Below are positions 9,391 through 19,054 of a stretch of DNA of 64,000 bases, one piece after another. How positions within the stretch are numbered: the first letter of the stretch is position 1; every line of letters starts with the position of its first letter. Under the pieces are notes generated by a model. The model was not told where the DNA came from, searched no databases, and saw only the letters and a list, made by a program, of their open reading frames with translations. The translations under genes were made by a program, and so were the position numbers. The stretch comes from Sandaracinus amylolyticus (lineage in GTDB: Bacteria > Myxococcota_A > Polyangia > Polyangiales > Sandaracinaceae): positions 9,424,001 to 9,488,000 of the forward strand of contig NZ_CP070225.1 of NCBI RefSeq assembly GCF_021631985.1, given 5' to 3'.

Positions 9391-9545
9391 CACGCGCGGA
9401 GCGCGGGACGGCGACGGGGGTGAACGAGGAGCGGTCACGCGCGGAAGCGCGGGACGGCGACGGGGGTGATGGAGGCGACGTCACGCGCGGAGCGCGGGAC
9501 GGCGACGGGGGTGATCGAGGCGACGGCACGCGCGGGAGCGCGGGG
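9391..9545. repeat. 45-base tandem repeat, about 3.4 copies
   Basis: Units begin with CACGCGCGGA at 9391, 9436, 9482 and 9527, so the spacing is 45, 46 and 45 bases. Each unit has a small palindrome (CGCGCGGAGCGCG) followed by GGACGGCGACGGGGGTGA. The last copy is partial and ends about 38 bases before the start codon of the next gene, so the array may sit in its promoter or leader. The single-base change in spacing rules out a coding repeat. Confidence 0.8.
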
Positions 9546-9582
9546 TGTTACCCATGCGCGTAGACGAACCGAGGAGACGAGC

Positions 9583-9996
9583 ATGGCAATCGAGTACTTC
9601 CTGCGGGGTGATTTCGACGTCGACAGCACCCTGAGGGAGCGCTTGCTCGGCGCGCTGGGCGACGACGTGCGGGCGCTCGAGCCCGTCGGACCGCGGCAGG
9701 TCTTCGTGCTCGCTTCACCGCTCCTGTGGATCGCGGGCTCCGAGGCGGGAGGCGGTCGGGACTCGACGCTCCATCTCCGCGTGATCGACAAAGAGCGAGT
9801 GATGGAGGCGACGGAGCAGATGGTCGCGTGCGTCGCCGCCGTGCTCGAGGATCTCGGGGGTGACGAGGCCGAGCTGTGGCTCGACGAGCACGTCATCCTG
9901 CGGCGGAAGGGCGACAGCGTGCGCCTGAAGGACCCCGGCGAGTGGCTCTTCTGGAACGCAGAGCGCCGACGCATCCTCGGAATGCCGCGGCGATAG
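9583..9996 (+). CDS. small protein, possibly SitI3-like immunity family
   Basis: This 137-residue soluble protein begins MAIEYFLRGDF and ends with strands VILRRKGDSVRL...WLFWN. That overall pattern (short alpha/beta protein, ending in a Leu-Arg-Arg strand and an aromatic FW) reminds me of the SitI3 immunity proteins of Myxococcus, but I cannot confirm it. The ATG is backed by a GAGGAGA ribosome site 6 bases upstream; longer in-frame starts would run through the repeat block. No toxin gene is next to it. Non-coding arrays flank it on both sides. Confidence 0.7.
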   Translation: MAIEYFLRGDFDVDSTLRERLLGALGDDVRALEPVGPRQVFVLASPLLWIAGSEAGGGRDSTLHLRVIDKERVMEATEQMVACVAAVLEDLGGDEAELWLDEHVILRRKGDSVRLKDPGEWLFWNAERRRILGMPRR

Positions 9997-10059
9997 GCGC
10001 GATACCCCGGCTCCTGTGTCGAGGGTGAGTCGCTCCGGCCCGCGCAGCCCGCACGGGAG

Positions 10060-10310
10060 GTGCGCGGGGGGCGCTGGTACGGCGCAATCGCGCGGCTGGG
10101 TCGTCGCGGGGCGCGCTGGTACGGCGCGAAGGCGCACCTCGGGTGGCCGGGGAGCACGTTGGTACGGCGCAGATGCCCACCTCGGGCGTCCGGGGAGGAC
10201 GTTCGTACGCTGCCAACGCCCACCTCGGACGTCCGGGGAGGGCGTTGGTACGGCGCAAACGCGCACCTCGGGTGCCCGGGGAGGGCCTGGGCGGGCGCAA
10301 TCGCGCTCCG
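10060..10310. repeat. 42-43-base tandem repeat, about 5.5 copies
   Basis: A unit of the form TGGTACGGCGCAnACGCnCACCTCGGnnGnCCGGGGAGnnCGT recurs. The YTGGTAC element (or a variant) stands at 10074, 10116, 10159, 10202, 10245 and 10287, giving spacings of 42, 43, 43, 43 and 42. Each unit contains an imperfect palindrome, CCTCGGACGTCCGGGG in the best copy. The array lies in the 387-base gap between the tails of two converging genes. I see no gene in it. Confidence 0.85.
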
Positions 10311-10383
10311 CGGCCCTTCCCATCGTCGTCGGGAGCGCGAACGAGACCTCCGCGGCGCGCCCGGCCCCGGTATCGAGCCCGGC

Positions 10384-11028
10384 TCAGGCCTCGTCGTCGC
10401 CGCCCCCTCGGGCTCGCTCGGTGCGGAAGAACCGCGCCGGCCAGTCGCGCGGGAGGCCCCGCTCCGCGGCGCGGGTCACCAGCGCGGCGTGCAGGCCGTC
10501 GCGCTCTCGGGTGAGGTCGAGTGCGAGCTCTTCGCGGCCCACCCGCGCCGCGCCGCGCACCTGCGCGCTCGCGGCGGTGCGATCCAGCGCCGCCTGCGCC
10601 GCGTCGCTCCATCGCGTGAGCGCCGGGCGATGGGTCTCGAGCAGCGCATCGCCGGTGATGGTGAGCCAGCCGCGCACGCCGGCGATCTGGGTGACGAGGC
10701 GCTGCACGACCCAGCGGCTCACCTGGCGGTTGAAGAAGCGGGTCCAGCGCGCCGAGGTCGGCTCGGCCTCGAGCGCGAGACGGTTGCCGAAGTCGCGGCA
10801 GGCATCGTCGAGGCGCGCGTTCGCGACGGTGCGATGCGCGCTGGCGCCGGCCTCGGCGATCCGCGCCGCGCGCTCGCGGGCGCGCTGGGCGTCGACCAGG
10901 GCGAGCCAGCCCTCCGTGTCGGTCACCAGGTCGGCCGCGTCCTCGTCGGCCTCGAGCGCGGCGTGGGTGAAGAGGACCTCCTCTTCGAGCGTGTCGAGCG
11001 ACTCGTCGGCTTTGATCTTGCGCGGCAT
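10384..11028 (-). CDS. hypothetical helical protein
   Basis: The 214-residue soluble protein starts MPRKIKADESLDTLEEEV and is predicted to be almost wholly helical, with many Ala, Arg and Glu and a strongly charged C-terminus (ARGGGDDEA). A purine-rich stretch (AGGGGGGCAGG) before the ATG gives a ribosome site; the frame stays open further upstream, but only as an antisense shadow of the next genes. No family is recognised. It is 32 bases downstream of a lipoprotein gene on the same strand and may be cotranscribed with it. Confidence 0.65.
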   Translation of the reverse strand: MPRKIKADESLDTLEEEVLFTHAALEADEDAADLVTDTEGWLALVDAQRARERAARIAEAGASAHRTVANARLDDACRDFGNRLALEAEPTSARWTRFFNRQVSRWVVQRLVTQIAGVRGWLTITGDALLETHRPALTRWSDAAQAALDRTAASAQVRGAARVGREELALDLTRERDGLHAALVTRAAERGLPRDWPARFFRTERARGGGDDEA

Positions 11029-11060
11029 TCCTGCCCCCCTCGGGCGCGAGAATAGCGCGG

Positions 11061-11492
11061 CTACCGGCGGAAGCCCTCGAAGGTGGCGTGCCCGTTCACG
11101 CAGGTGTTCTCGACCTGGGCTCGGTAGCGCCAGTCGCCCGAGATGAAGTCGTCGTCGAGGACGAGGGTCCCGGTCGTCAGCTCGAACTGGGCCGAGCGGC
11201 CCTCGGGGTCGGTCACGAGGCAGTGGGTGCGGGCCGTGCTCGCGTAGGTCTCGGTCCGCACGTACAGGTCGATCCGGCACGCCCCGTCGATGAACACGCC
11301 CATCGCGTCCCGGTCGATCTGCAGCGTGGTCTCGGTGGTCACCTCGTCGGACTCCTCGCCTTCGCCGTCGCAGGGCGTGACCCGCTCGGTGAACGTCACG
11401 TCGTAGGCGCCGAGCCACACGTCGGAGGGCTCGGGGGGCTCGGCGCAGCCGGTCAGGGGGAGCAAGGCGAGGAGCAGCGTCGCTGGTCGCAT
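11061..11492 (-). CDS. small lipoprotein of unknown function
   Basis: The product is about 143 residues with a classical lipoprotein signal (LLALLPLTGCAEPP). The mature part has six Cys and a predicted all-beta fold (VTFTERVTPC, ETTLQIDRDAMGVFIDGAC, FELTTGTLVLDDDF). ATG at 11492 (MRPATLLL) is preferred over the ATG four codons earlier, because it gives a normal n-region. I recognise no family. It follows the RCC1-like gene by 32 bases and may be in its transcript. Confidence 0.7.
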   Translation of the reverse strand: MRPATLLLALLPLTGCAEPPEPSDVWLGAYDVTFTERVTPCDGEGEESDEVTTETTLQIDRDAMGVFIDGACRIDLYVRTETYASTARTHCLVTDPEGRSAQFELTTGTLVLDDDFISGDWRYRAQVENTCVNGHATFEGFRR

Positions 11493-11524
11493 GGCGCCGA
11501 CCATCGCACGCCGCGCCCTCGCCG

Positions 11525-12769
11525 TCAGGGCTCGACCTGGACCGGGGTCGCCTGGGCGCCCGAGGCTTCGTCGCCGAGCTGGCCCGCGGCGTCGTCGCCC
11601 CAGCAGTAGGCGCGACCGCCCGCGAGCGCGCAGGTGTGGCTGCCGCCCGCGGCGATGACGCTGACGTCATCGAGCTCCATGACGCTCACCGGCGTGCGGC
11701 GGATGACCGGCAGGCCGCTGAGGTCGGATCCGTCGCCGAGCTGGCCACGCGCGCCGTAGCCCCAGCAGCGCGCGGTGCCGTCGGCGAGGCGGGCGCAGGC
11801 GTGTCGGGAGCCCGCCGCGATCCCCAGCGCGCCGGTGATGCCGGGCACCGGCGCGGCGGTGGGGCGATCGCCGCTGCTGCCGTCGCCGAGCTGGCCCGCG
11901 TCGCCGGCGCCCCAGCACGTCACGCTCGTCGCGGTGCGCGCGCAGGTGAACCCCTGGCCGCCGTCGAGCTCGACGACGCCGGTCACGTCGGTGGCCTCGA
12001 CCGGCTCGGGGCGGTTGGTGGTGGTGCCGTCGCCGAGCTGGCCGTCGGTGTTGAGGCCCCAGCAGCGCACGGCGCCGCCGGCGAGCACGGCGCACGAGTG
12101 GTAGTCGCCGGCGCCGATCGCGATGGCGCCCGAGATCCCGGGGACGGCGCCCGGCGCGGCGCGCTCGGTGGTGGTGCCGTCGCCGAGCTGGCCGAATTCG
12201 TTGGCGCCCCAGCAGTGCACGGCGCCGGCGGCGAGCGCGCAGGAGTGCGACGCGCCGAGGGCGATGGCGGTGACGCCGGTCAGGCTCGCGATGGTGGCGG
12301 GGACGCTGGAGCCGACGCTCGTGGTGCCGCGTCCGAGCTGTCCGTCCGAGTTCTCGCCCCAGCAGGCGACCGAGCCGTCCTCCAGCACCGCGCACGAGTG
12401 ATCCTCGCCGCCCGCGATCGCGACGACGGCGCCGAGCTCCTGCACGTCGGCGGGCGTCGACACGGTGGAGCCGGTCTCGGGGAGGCCCGCTTGTCCGATC
12501 GCGTTCGAGCCCCAGCACTGCGCGGTGCCGTCGGTGGTGATCGCGCAGGAGTGGCGGTAGCCGAGCCCGAGCGACGCGTACCCCGAGGTCGCGCCGGCGT
12601 CGTCGTCGGGGGGAGCGGAGGCGTCGGTCGCGCCGGAGTCCGGCGGGGCGCTCGCGTCGAGGCCGGGTCCGGCGTCGCCGGGCGCGTCGTCGTCCGATCC
12701 GCACCCCGCGACGAGCGCGAGGGCGAGCAGCGCGGCCCAACGCCGAGCAGGAAGTGTCGTGTGTGCCAT
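11525..12769 (-). CDS. RCC1-repeat lipoprotein (beta-propeller)
   Basis: This 414-residue protein has a signal and lipobox (LVAGCGSD), then an Asp/Pro/Ala linker and seven RCC1-type blades. Each blade repeats xHSCAL...G.v.CWGxNxxGQLGDGT with about 48-50 residues per blade, consistent with a closed seven-bladed propeller. Every blade has a Cys pair (CA...CWG), unlike eukaryotic RCC1, so the blades are probably locked by disulfides outside the cell. Such lipoproteins are common in myxobacteria and are thought to bind partners at the cell surface. No enzyme motif is seen. Confidence 0.92.
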   Translation of the reverse strand: MAHTTLPARRWAALLALALVAGCGSDDDAPGDAGPGLDASAPPDSGATDASAPPDDDAGATSGYASLGLGYRHSCAITTDGTAQCWGSNAIGQAGLPETGSTVSTPADVQELGAVVAIAGGEDHSCAVLEDGSVACWGENSDGQLGRGTTSVGSSVPATIASLTGVTAIALGASHSCALAAGAVHCWGANEFGQLGDGTTTERAAPGAVPGISGAIAIGAGDYHSCAVLAGGAVRCWGLNTDGQLGDGTTTNRPEPVEATDVTGVVELDGGQGFTCARTATSVTCWGAGDAGQLGDGSSGDRPTAAPVPGITGALGIAAGSRHACARLADGTARCWGYGARGQLGDGSDLSGLPVIRRTPVSVMELDDVSVIAAGGSHTCALAGGRAYCWGDDAAGQLGDEASGAQATPVQVEP

Positions 12770-12861
12770 GAGAGAGATTCCGTTCTCGCGTGCCCGCGGA
12801 AGAGTGACCGGCGGCGATGGACTCGCGCGCCCGTCCGGATATTCGCGCCTCTCGCCGAGAC

Positions 12862-14334
12862 CTACTCGTCCGAGATCGCCACGTCGTCGAGCAGCTCTCC
12901 AGTCGCGTGCGCGATCTGGAGATCCGCGCTCACGAGATCGATCATCGCCCGCAGCCGGCGCCGCTGCGCATTCCGCAGCTCCGACTGCGCCTCGAGCACC
13001 ACCGTCGGCGTGCTCGCCCCGAGCTCGAAGCGCTCCTGCTCGGCGCGCGCCAGCTCCTCGGCGATGCGCACCGTCTCGTCGGCCAGCGCCAACCGACGGC
13101 GCGCGACGCTCGCGCGATCGAGCAGCGTCGCCGCCTCGGCGCGCACCCGATCGCGCGCCGCTTCCAGCCTCCGCTCCGCGACCTCGATCGCCAGGCTCGC
13201 CCGCTCGAGCTGGGCGCGACGCTGCGCGTCGTCGAGCGGCATCTCGAACTCGAGCGAGATCATCCCGGTCACCGCCGCGAACCGACCGACCTGCGCGAAG
13301 GGCTCGCCCGCGTCGTCGTAGCCCATGCCGTGCAGCCCGAGCTCGCCGCTCAGATCGAGGCGCGGCTCGAGCTGTGCGCCCGCCGTGCGCTCCGCTTCCT
13401 CCGCGCTGCGCACCTGCATCTCGAGCTCGAAGAGCTCGGGCGAGCGCTCGATCGCGATCGCGATCACGTCGGCATCACGGGGCGCTGGCAGCGCCGGCGC
13501 GTCGTCGTGCGGATCGAGCGCGCTCGATCGATCGCCACCGATCACCCGCCCGAGCTCGAGCTGGCGCGCCCGCAGCTCGCCCTCCGCGGCCGCGACCGTC
13601 TCCTCCATCGCCGCGAGCTGCCGCGCGAACGAGAGCACGTCGGCGCCCGCGACGCTGCCGAGCTCGCGCCGCGCGTTCGCATCGGCGTGCTGCCGCTCCG
13701 CGACCCGGCGCGCCTCGACGTCGACCTCGAGCGCCTGGCGCGCGTACCACAGCTCCCAGTAGGCCGAGAGCGCGTCGCGCACCAGCTCGCTCGCCGCGCG
13801 GTTGCGCGAGGCGGTCGCCGCGTCGAGCTCCACCCGCGCCTGGCGCAGCGTCGCGAGGCCGTTGCGCTCCCAGCCGTTGCGCAGCAGCGACTGGGTCACG
13901 CCGAGCGTCACGTCGAACGAGTACCCGGGCCCGATCGCGATCGGCGTGGGGATCGTCGCGAGGAGGATCGCGCGGCGGAACTGGCGCGCCCCCGCGACCC
14001 GCAGCTGCATCGACATGCCCCACTCGAACGCGCGCGAGAGCTGCGCGCCGAGCACGACCTGCTCGTGATAGCTCTGCGCGACGCCCATCGAGGTGAGCGA
14101 GGGCGTGTCGCCGATGTCGAGCGACGCGTCCATGCCGAGCACGAACGTGTAGCGAGCCTCCTCCGAGAGGACGAGCTGCGATGCGCGCCGTCGCTCGAGC
14201 AGCGCGGCGCGCAGCGTGGGGCTCTGCTCCGCGGCGAGCGAGACCACGCCGTCGGGGCTCAGCACGTCGCTCGTCTGCGCGTGCACCGGCGCGGTGACCA
14301 TCAGCACCGCGACGATCGCGATCCACCTATTCAT
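12862..14334 (-). CDS. tolC: TolC-family outer-membrane efflux channel
   Basis: The 490-residue protein has a cleavable signal ([20 protein letters not shown]) and two OEP halves rich in long coiled helices (for example [20 protein letters not shown] and [20 protein letters not shown]), with short strand pairs for the barrel. Together with the three genes upstream it completes a tripartite exporter that spans both membranes. Its ATG overlaps the end of the permease gene by 8 bases, which ties it to that operon. The gene symbol names the family, not a proven ortholog. Confidence 0.9.
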   Translation of the reverse strand: MNRWIAIVAVLMVTAPVHAQTSDVLSPDGVVSLAAEQSPTLRAALLERRRASQLVLSEEARYTFVLGMDASLDIGDTPSLTSMGVAQSYHEQVVLGAQLSRAFEWGMSMQLRVAGARQFRRAILLATIPTPIAIGPGYSFDVTLGVTQSLLRNGWERNGLATLRQARVELDAATASRNRAASELVRDALSAYWELWYARQALEVDVEARRVAERQHADANARRELGSVAGADVLSFARQLAAMEETVAAAEGELRARQLELGRVIGGDRSSALDPHDDAPALPAPRDADVIAIAIERSPELFELEMQVRSAEEAERTAGAQLEPRLDLSGELGLHGMGYDDAGEPFAQVGRFAAVTGMISLEFEMPLDDAQRRAQLERASLAIEVAERRLEAARDRVRAEAATLLDRASVARRRLALADETVRIAEELARAEQERFELGASTPTVVLEAQSELRNAQRRRLRAMIDLVSADLQIAHATGELLDDVAISDE

Positions 14335-15529
14335 GTCGGAGCGCCTCGATGGGATCGAGCCGCGCTGCGCGGCGCGCCGGGTACCACCCGAAGAACACGC
14401 CGACGAGCGCCGAGAAGACGAACGAGCCGAGCACCACGTCGGGCCCGAACACGAAGGGCAGCCCGAGCCCGCGCGCCGCGAGCGCGCTCGCGCCGAGCCC
14501 CAGCGCGATGCCCGCGACGCCGCCGACGATCGAGAGCACGACCGCCTCGACCAGGAACTGCGAGAGGATCTCGCGCGAGCGCGCGCCGATCGCGAGCCGG
14601 ATGCCGATCTCGCGCGTCCGCTCGGTCACCGAGACCAGCATGATGTTCATGATCCCGATGCCGCCGACGAGCAGCGACACGCCCGCGATCGCGCCGAGGA
14701 GCGCGGTGAGCACGCCGGTGACGACGCCCAGCATGTTGCTGATCTCGCGGAGGTCGCGGACCGAGAAGTCGTCCTCCTCGCCGTGCTGGATGTGGCGGCG
14801 CTGGCGCAGCAGCGCGGTGATCTCCGACTGCACGCGCGAGGTCGCGCCGTCGTTCGCCGAGACCGCGATCACCGCGATGTCGTCGCTGCCGAGCATCCGC
14901 CGCTGCACCGCGAAGAGCGGCATCACGATGAAGTCGTCCTGGTCCTGGCCGAACGTCGACTGACCGCGCGACTCGAGCACGCCGATCACCTCGCACGCGA
15001 CGCTCGCGACGCGGATGCGCGCGCCCACCGGATCGCCGGTGCCGAAGAGCTCGCGCCGCACCGTCTCGCCGAGCACGCAGACCGCGGTGCCCGAGCGCAC
15101 CTCGCCCTCGTGGAAGCGCCGGCCGATCGCGACGTCCCAGTCGCGCACCACGAACCAGTCGTTGGTCGCGCCGGTGACCGAGGTGCTCCAGTTGCGCGCG
15201 CCGTAGACGATGCGCGCCGCGGCGCCGGCGTTGGGCGCGACCGCGAGCGCGTCGGGGATCTGCTCGTCGATCGCGCGGGCGTCGGCGAGGGTGAAGGGGC
15301 GCGACGCGCTCGAGGGGCCGCGCTGGTTCGCCGCGCCGGGCACGACGATGAGCAGGTTGTTGCCGAGCGAGGCGATCTCGTTGGTCACCTTCGCGGTCGC
15401 GCCGCGCCCCAGCGTGACCATCGCGATCACCGACGCGACGCCGATCACGATGCCGATCGTCGTGAGGAACGAGCGCAGCGGGTTGCGGCGCAGCGAGCGC
15501 AGCGCGAGGAGGATCGTCGCGCCGATCAC
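14327..15529 (-). CDS. MacB-type ABC transporter permease
   Basis: This 400-residue protein begins [20 protein letters not shown], then a membrane helix ([21 protein letters not shown]), a periplasmic MacB-PCD domain of about 220 residues and three more helices with the FtsX-like region ([20 protein letters not shown]). It ends in [11 protein letters not shown], a normal MacB tail. The GTG start shares four bases with the stop of the ATPase gene (GTGA), so translation is coupled. In E. coli MacB the ATPase is fused N-terminally; here it is a separate gene. It likely couples ATP use to export of a peptide, lipid or drug from the periplasm. Confidence 0.92.
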   Translation of the reverse strand: MIGATILLALRSLRRNPLRSFLTTIGIVIGVASVIAMVTLGRGATAKVTNEIASLGNNLLIVVPGAANQRGPSSASRPFTLADARAIDEQIPDALAVAPNAGAAARIVYGARNWSTSVTGATNDWFVVRDWDVAIGRRFHEGEVRSGTAVCVLGETVRRELFGTGDPVGARIRVASVACEVIGVLESRGQSTFGQDQDDFIVMPLFAVQRRMLGSDDIAVIAVSANDGATSRVQSEITALLRQRRHIQHGEEDDFSVRDLREISNMLGVVTGVLTALLGAIAGVSLLVGGIGIMNIMLVSVTERTREIGIRLAIGARSREILSQFLVEAVVLSIVGGVAGIALGLGASALAARGLGLPFVFGPDVVLGSFVFSALVGVFFGWYPARRAARLDPIEALRHE

Positions 15530-16227
15530 GACGGGACCTCGTTCTTCTCGTCGGAGAGGATGCGCCCGTCGCGGAACGTCACGAGCCGCTCGCAGTACGC
15601 GGCCATGTCGGGCTCGTGGGTGACCATCACGATGGTGATCGACTGCTCGCGGTGCAGCGACTGGAGCAGCTTCATGATCTCGACGCTGCGCTGGGAGTCG
15701 AGGTTGCCGGTGGGCTCGTCGGCGAGGATCACCGCGGGATCGGTGACCAGCGCGCGCGCGATCGCGACGCGCTGCTGCTGTCCGCCCGAGAGCTCGCTCG
15801 GCATGTGGCGGGCGCGATCGGCGAGGCCCACGCGGTCGAGCGAGGCGAGGGCGCGGGCGCGACGCTCGTCGCTGCGCACCCCGCGATAGAGCAGCGGGAG
15901 CTCGACGTTCTCGAGCGCGCTGGTGCGCGCCAGCAGGTTGAACCCCTGGAACACGAAGCCGAGGTGGAGCCTCCGCAACATCGCGCGCTGATCGCGATCG
16001 AGCCCGCCCACCGACACGCCGTCGAAGAGGTACTCGCCGCCCGTCGGCTGATCGAGACAGCCGAGGATGTTCATGCACGTGCTCTTGCCCGAGCCGCTCG
16101 AGCCCATCACCGCGACGAACTCGCCGCGCCCGATCAGCAGGTCGACTCCGTCGAGCGCGCGCACCTCGGCGTCGCCGTGGCCGTACACGCGCTCGACCGC
16201 ACGCAGCTCGAGGAGCGCGGTGGTCAC
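15526..16227 (-). CDS. MacB/LolD-type ABC ATPase
   Basis: The 233-residue ATPase has Walker [10 protein letters not shown] at residues 42-50, the signature [17 protein letters not shown], Walker [14 protein letters not shown] and the switch His in VTHEPD. The length and the GNLD motif are typical of the MacB/LolD subgroup, which drives mechanotransmission rather than ordinary transport. It overlaps the genes on both sides by four bases, in the order adaptor, ATPase, permease, TolC. Confidence 0.95.
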   Translation of the reverse strand: MTTALLELRAVERVYGHGDAEVRALDGVDLLIGRGEFVAVMGSSGSGKSTCMNILGCLDQPTGGEYLFDGVSVGGLDRDQRAMLRRLHLGFVFQGFNLLARTSALENVELPLLYRGVRSDERRARALASLDRVGLADRARHMPSELSGGQQQRVAIARALVTDPAVILADEPTGNLDSQRSVEIMKLLQSLHREQSITIVMVTHEPDMAAYCERLVTFRDGRILSDEKNEVPS

Positions 16228-17417
16228 CGCGGCTCCACCATCCCGGTGAGCACCTCGGTGCCCTCGGTGATGCCCTCGCCCTCGACCACGGTGCGCACGC
16301 CGTTGCTCGCGACGACGCGCACCACGTGGGGGCGCGGCGTGCCGTTCTCGAGCGTCCAGATGCGCGCGCCCTCGGGAAGGCTCGCGGTGGGATCGGGCCC
16401 GCTGCGCGGCGGAGGCGGCGCGAAGCGGAGCGCGGGATCGGGCACCAGCAGCACGCCGTCGAAGCGCTGGGTCACGATCGTCGCGGTCGCGGTCATGCCG
16501 GGGCGCAGCAGCGCCTGGGCGTTGTCGACGTCGAGCATCGCGCGGTACGCGACCACGCCGCCCTCGGTCGTCGGCGCGAGATCGACGCGGTGGATCGTCG
16601 CGTCGAAGGTGCGGTCGGGGTAGGCGTCGACGGTGAACGTCGCGCGCTGACCTTCCTGCACGCGCCCCACGTCCGCCTCGTCGATGTCGACGGTGAGGCG
16701 CATGCGCGCGAGGTCCTCGGCGACCTCGAAGAGCTCGGGCGTCTGGAACTGCGCGGCGATCGCCTGTCCTGGCTCGACCGATCGCGTGAGCACCACGCCG
16801 GAGATCGGCGAGCGGATCACCGCGCGCTCGAGGTTCGCGTCCTGGCGCGCCAGGGTCGCGCGCGCGACCTCGAGCTGCGCGTTCGCGCTCGCGAGCTGGG
16901 CCTCGGCGCGCTCGCGCGCGGCGTTCGCCTGCTCGAGCTCGCTGTCGGGCACGAGCCCGCGGCCGTGCATCGCGGCGGCGCGGGTCGCGGTGCGCGCCGC
17001 TTCCTCGGAGGTCGCGCGCGCCACCCGCAGCGAGGCCTGCACCGCCGAGACGTTCGCGCGCGCCTCGCGCACCTGGGCCTGGAGCTGGATCGGGTCGAGC
17101 TCGACCAGCACGTCGCCGACGTTCACCCGATCGTTCGGCTCGACCAGCACGCGCGCGACGCGGCCCGAGACCTCGGCGCCGATCGTGACGGTGTTGGTCG
17201 CCGCGAGGGTGCCGGTCGCGGTCACCGTCGCGGTGAGATCACCGCGCTCGACGCGGGCGGACTCGTAGGGCGAGGGGGGCGGCGTCCGCCGGCGCCACGC
17301 CAGCACCGCGAGCGCGAGCGCCGCGATCGCGACCACGACCGCGAGGGCCACGATCACCGTGCGGCCTCGCGACCGCGTCGGGATGCCGAGACGCTTCAGC
17401 GCGTGCGCGTCCGCCAT
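16224..17417 (-). CDS. MacA/HlyD-type periplasmic adaptor
   Basis: The 397-residue membrane-fusion protein has one N-terminal anchor helix ([22 protein letters not shown]). It then has the lipoyl/barrel-sandwich start ([20 protein letters not shown]), a long helical hairpin (about 95-205), the second lipoyl half ([19 protein letters not shown]) and the beta-barrel ([13 protein letters not shown]). It bridges the permease and the TolC channel. It is the first of four overlapping genes and begins 57 bases after the hybrid histidine kinase gene, so the kinase may be part of the same transcript. Confidence 0.93.
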   Translation of the reverse strand: MADAHALKRLGIPTRSRGRTVIVALAVVVAIAALALAVLAWRRRTPPPSPYESARVERGDLTATVTATGTLAATNTVTIGAEVSGRVARVLVEPNDRVNVGDVLVELDPIQLQAQVREARANVSAVQASLRVARATSEEAARTATRAAAMHGRGLVPDSELEQANAARERAEAQLASANAQLEVARATLARQDANLERAVIRSPISGVVLTRSVEPGQAIAAQFQTPELFEVAEDLARMRLTVDIDEADVGRVQEGQRATFTVDAYPDRTFDATIHRVDLAPTTEGGVVAYRAMLDVDNAQALLRPGMTATATIVTQRFDGVLLVPDPALRFAPPPPRSGPDPTASLPEGARIWTLENGTPRPHVVRVVASNGVRTVVEGEGITEGTEVLTGMVEPR

Positions 17418-17474
17418 GATGGGCGAGGTGTGTACCTGCCGCGCGGGCGAATTGCATCCGGGCTTCGCAGTTCT

Positions 17475-19016
17475 TTACGCGAGCGCGCGCGCGACCGCCT
17501 GCGAGAGCTCGGCCTCGTCGAAGGGCTTGGAGAGCACCTCGCGGACGTCGAGGATCGGCTGCGCCTCGTCCCCCACGAGCCCGGTGGTCATGACGATGCG
17601 GACCTCGGGGTCGATCGCGCGCAGCGCGAGCGCGGTCTCGCGCCCGTCCATGCCGGGCATCACGAGGTCGAGCACCACCGCCGACACCCGCCCCCGCGCC
17701 CTGCGGAACGCCTCGATCGCGTCGCGCCCGCTGCCCGCGACGATCACGTCGTAGCCCAGCGATTCCAGGGTGTTCGCGGTCATGCTCAGCACGAGCGGCT
17801 CGTCGTCGACGACCAGGATCGTCCCGCTGCCGCGCACCGTGCGCGCGGTGGCCGGCGCGCTGCGCTCGATCGCCGCGTCGCACGCGGGCAGCCACACGCG
17901 CATCGTCGTGCCCGCGGGCCCGGTGTCGGCGATCTCCGCCGCGCCGCCGTGGGCGCGCGCGACGCCGTACACGGTCGAGAGCCCGAGCCCGGTGCCCTTG
18001 GTCGCGCCGACCAGCTTGGTCGTGACGTAGGGCTCGAACACACGATCGCGCACCGCGGGATCGATGCCCGCGCCGTCGTCCTGCACCTCGAGCACGAGGT
18101 GATCGCCGGGCGCGAGCACCGCGTGGCCCTCGGCGATGCGCTCGCGGCGGGTGCGCACCACGACGTGCCCCGGCCCGGGCAGCGCATCGCGCGCGTTCAT
18201 CACGAGGTTCATCGCGACCTGCTCGAGCTGGATGGGATCCCCCAGCACGACGTCGGGGGCCGCGTCGAGCTCGGCGCGCACGACGATGCGCCGCTCGAAG
18301 GTGCGCTGCGCGAGCTCGACGATCGGCGCGACCACCTCGTGGAGCGACATCGGGCGCGCGACGTGCTGCCCGCGGCGCGCGAAGCCGAGCAGCGAGCGGG
18401 TGAGCTTCGCGGCGCTCGCGGCGACGTCGTCGAGGTGCTGCACCAGCGCGAGGCGCGCCGGGTCGCGCTCGTTCTTGCGGAGCTGCGTCGCGACGAGCTT
18501 CACGATCGCGAGCAGGTTGTTGAAGTCGTGCGCGATGCCGCCCGCGAGGCTCCCGACCGACTCGAGCCGTCGCACCGCCTGGAGCCGCTGCTCGCTCTCC
18601 GCGCGCGCGCGCTCGGTCTCGACCTCGCGCGTGATGTCGGTGAACGCCTCGACCACGTAGGCGATCCCGCCGTCGTCGTCGAAGAGCGGGCGCGCGAGCA
18701 CGCGCAGGTAGCACTTCGTGCCGTCGTGGCGGTGGATGACGAGATCGTCGAGCACCTCGGTGCGCTTGCTGCGCATCACGCGCTCGAACGGCATCTGGTC
18801 CTCGGGGTACCGCTCGCCGCTCGGGAGGTGCACGCCGTAGGGACCGACGTAGTTGCCGCGCGTCGCGCCCTCCGGTGGAGCGATGCCGAGGATGTGCTCG
18901 AACTCCCGGTTGACGTAGACGACCTCGCCGCCCGGCGCGCGGCCCACCCAGACCGCGACCGGCAGCGCGTCCGCGAAGCGGACGATGGCCTCGAGCTCTT
19001 CTCGCGCGCGCGACAT
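17475..19016 (-). CDS. PAS hybrid histidine kinase with receiver domain
   Basis: The 513-residue soluble protein has a PAS domain (about 5-130, DITREVETE linker), HisKA with the phospho-accepting His163 (GSLAGGIAHDFNNLL), HATPase_c (N box NLVMNARDA at 270-278, G1 DDGAGI, F box VFEPYVTTK, G2 GTGLGLS) and a C-terminal receiver with Asp450 (VVLDLVMPG) and Lys497. There is no membrane segment, so it senses a cytoplasmic signal. It has no DNA-binding output; it must pass phosphate on or act through its receiver. The ATG at 19016 is used; a GTG eight codons earlier is possible. Confidence 0.93.
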   Translation of the reverse strand: MSRAREELEAIVRFADALPVAVWVGRAPGGEVVYVNREFEHILGIAPPEGATRGNYVGPYGVHLPSGERYPEDQMPFERVMRSKRTEVLDDLVIHRHDGTKCYLRVLARPLFDDDGGIAYVVEAFTDITREVETERARAESEQRLQAVRRLESVGSLAGGIAHDFNNLLAIVKLVATQLRKNERDPARLALVQHLDDVAASAAKLTRSLLGFARRGQHVARPMSLHEVVAPIVELAQRTFERRIVVRAELDAAPDVVLGDPIQLEQVAMNLVMNARDALPGPGHVVVRTRRERIAEGHAVLAPGDHLVLEVQDDGAGIDPAVRDRVFEPYVTTKLVGATKGTGLGLSTVYGVARAHGGAAEIADTGPAGTTMRVWLPACDAAIERSAPATARTVRGSGTILVVDDEPLVLSMTANTLESLGYDVIVAGSGRDAIEAFRRARGRVSAVVLDLVMPGMDGRETALALRAIDPEVRIVMTTGLVGDEAQPILDVREVLSKPFDEAELSQAVARALA

Positions 19017-19054
19017 TCGCTCCGCGCAGGATATGCGCACCGCGCCTGCCGAGA

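Noticed and set aside
9003-9582. Short open frames in the repeat region upstream of 9583.
   Set aside because: Arg/Ala/Gly-rich translations follow the DNA repeats; there is no ribosome site.
10016-10380. Coding repeat protein across the 42-43-base array.
   Set aside because: Unit length is not a multiple of three and changes between copies, so no frame keeps a repeated peptide.
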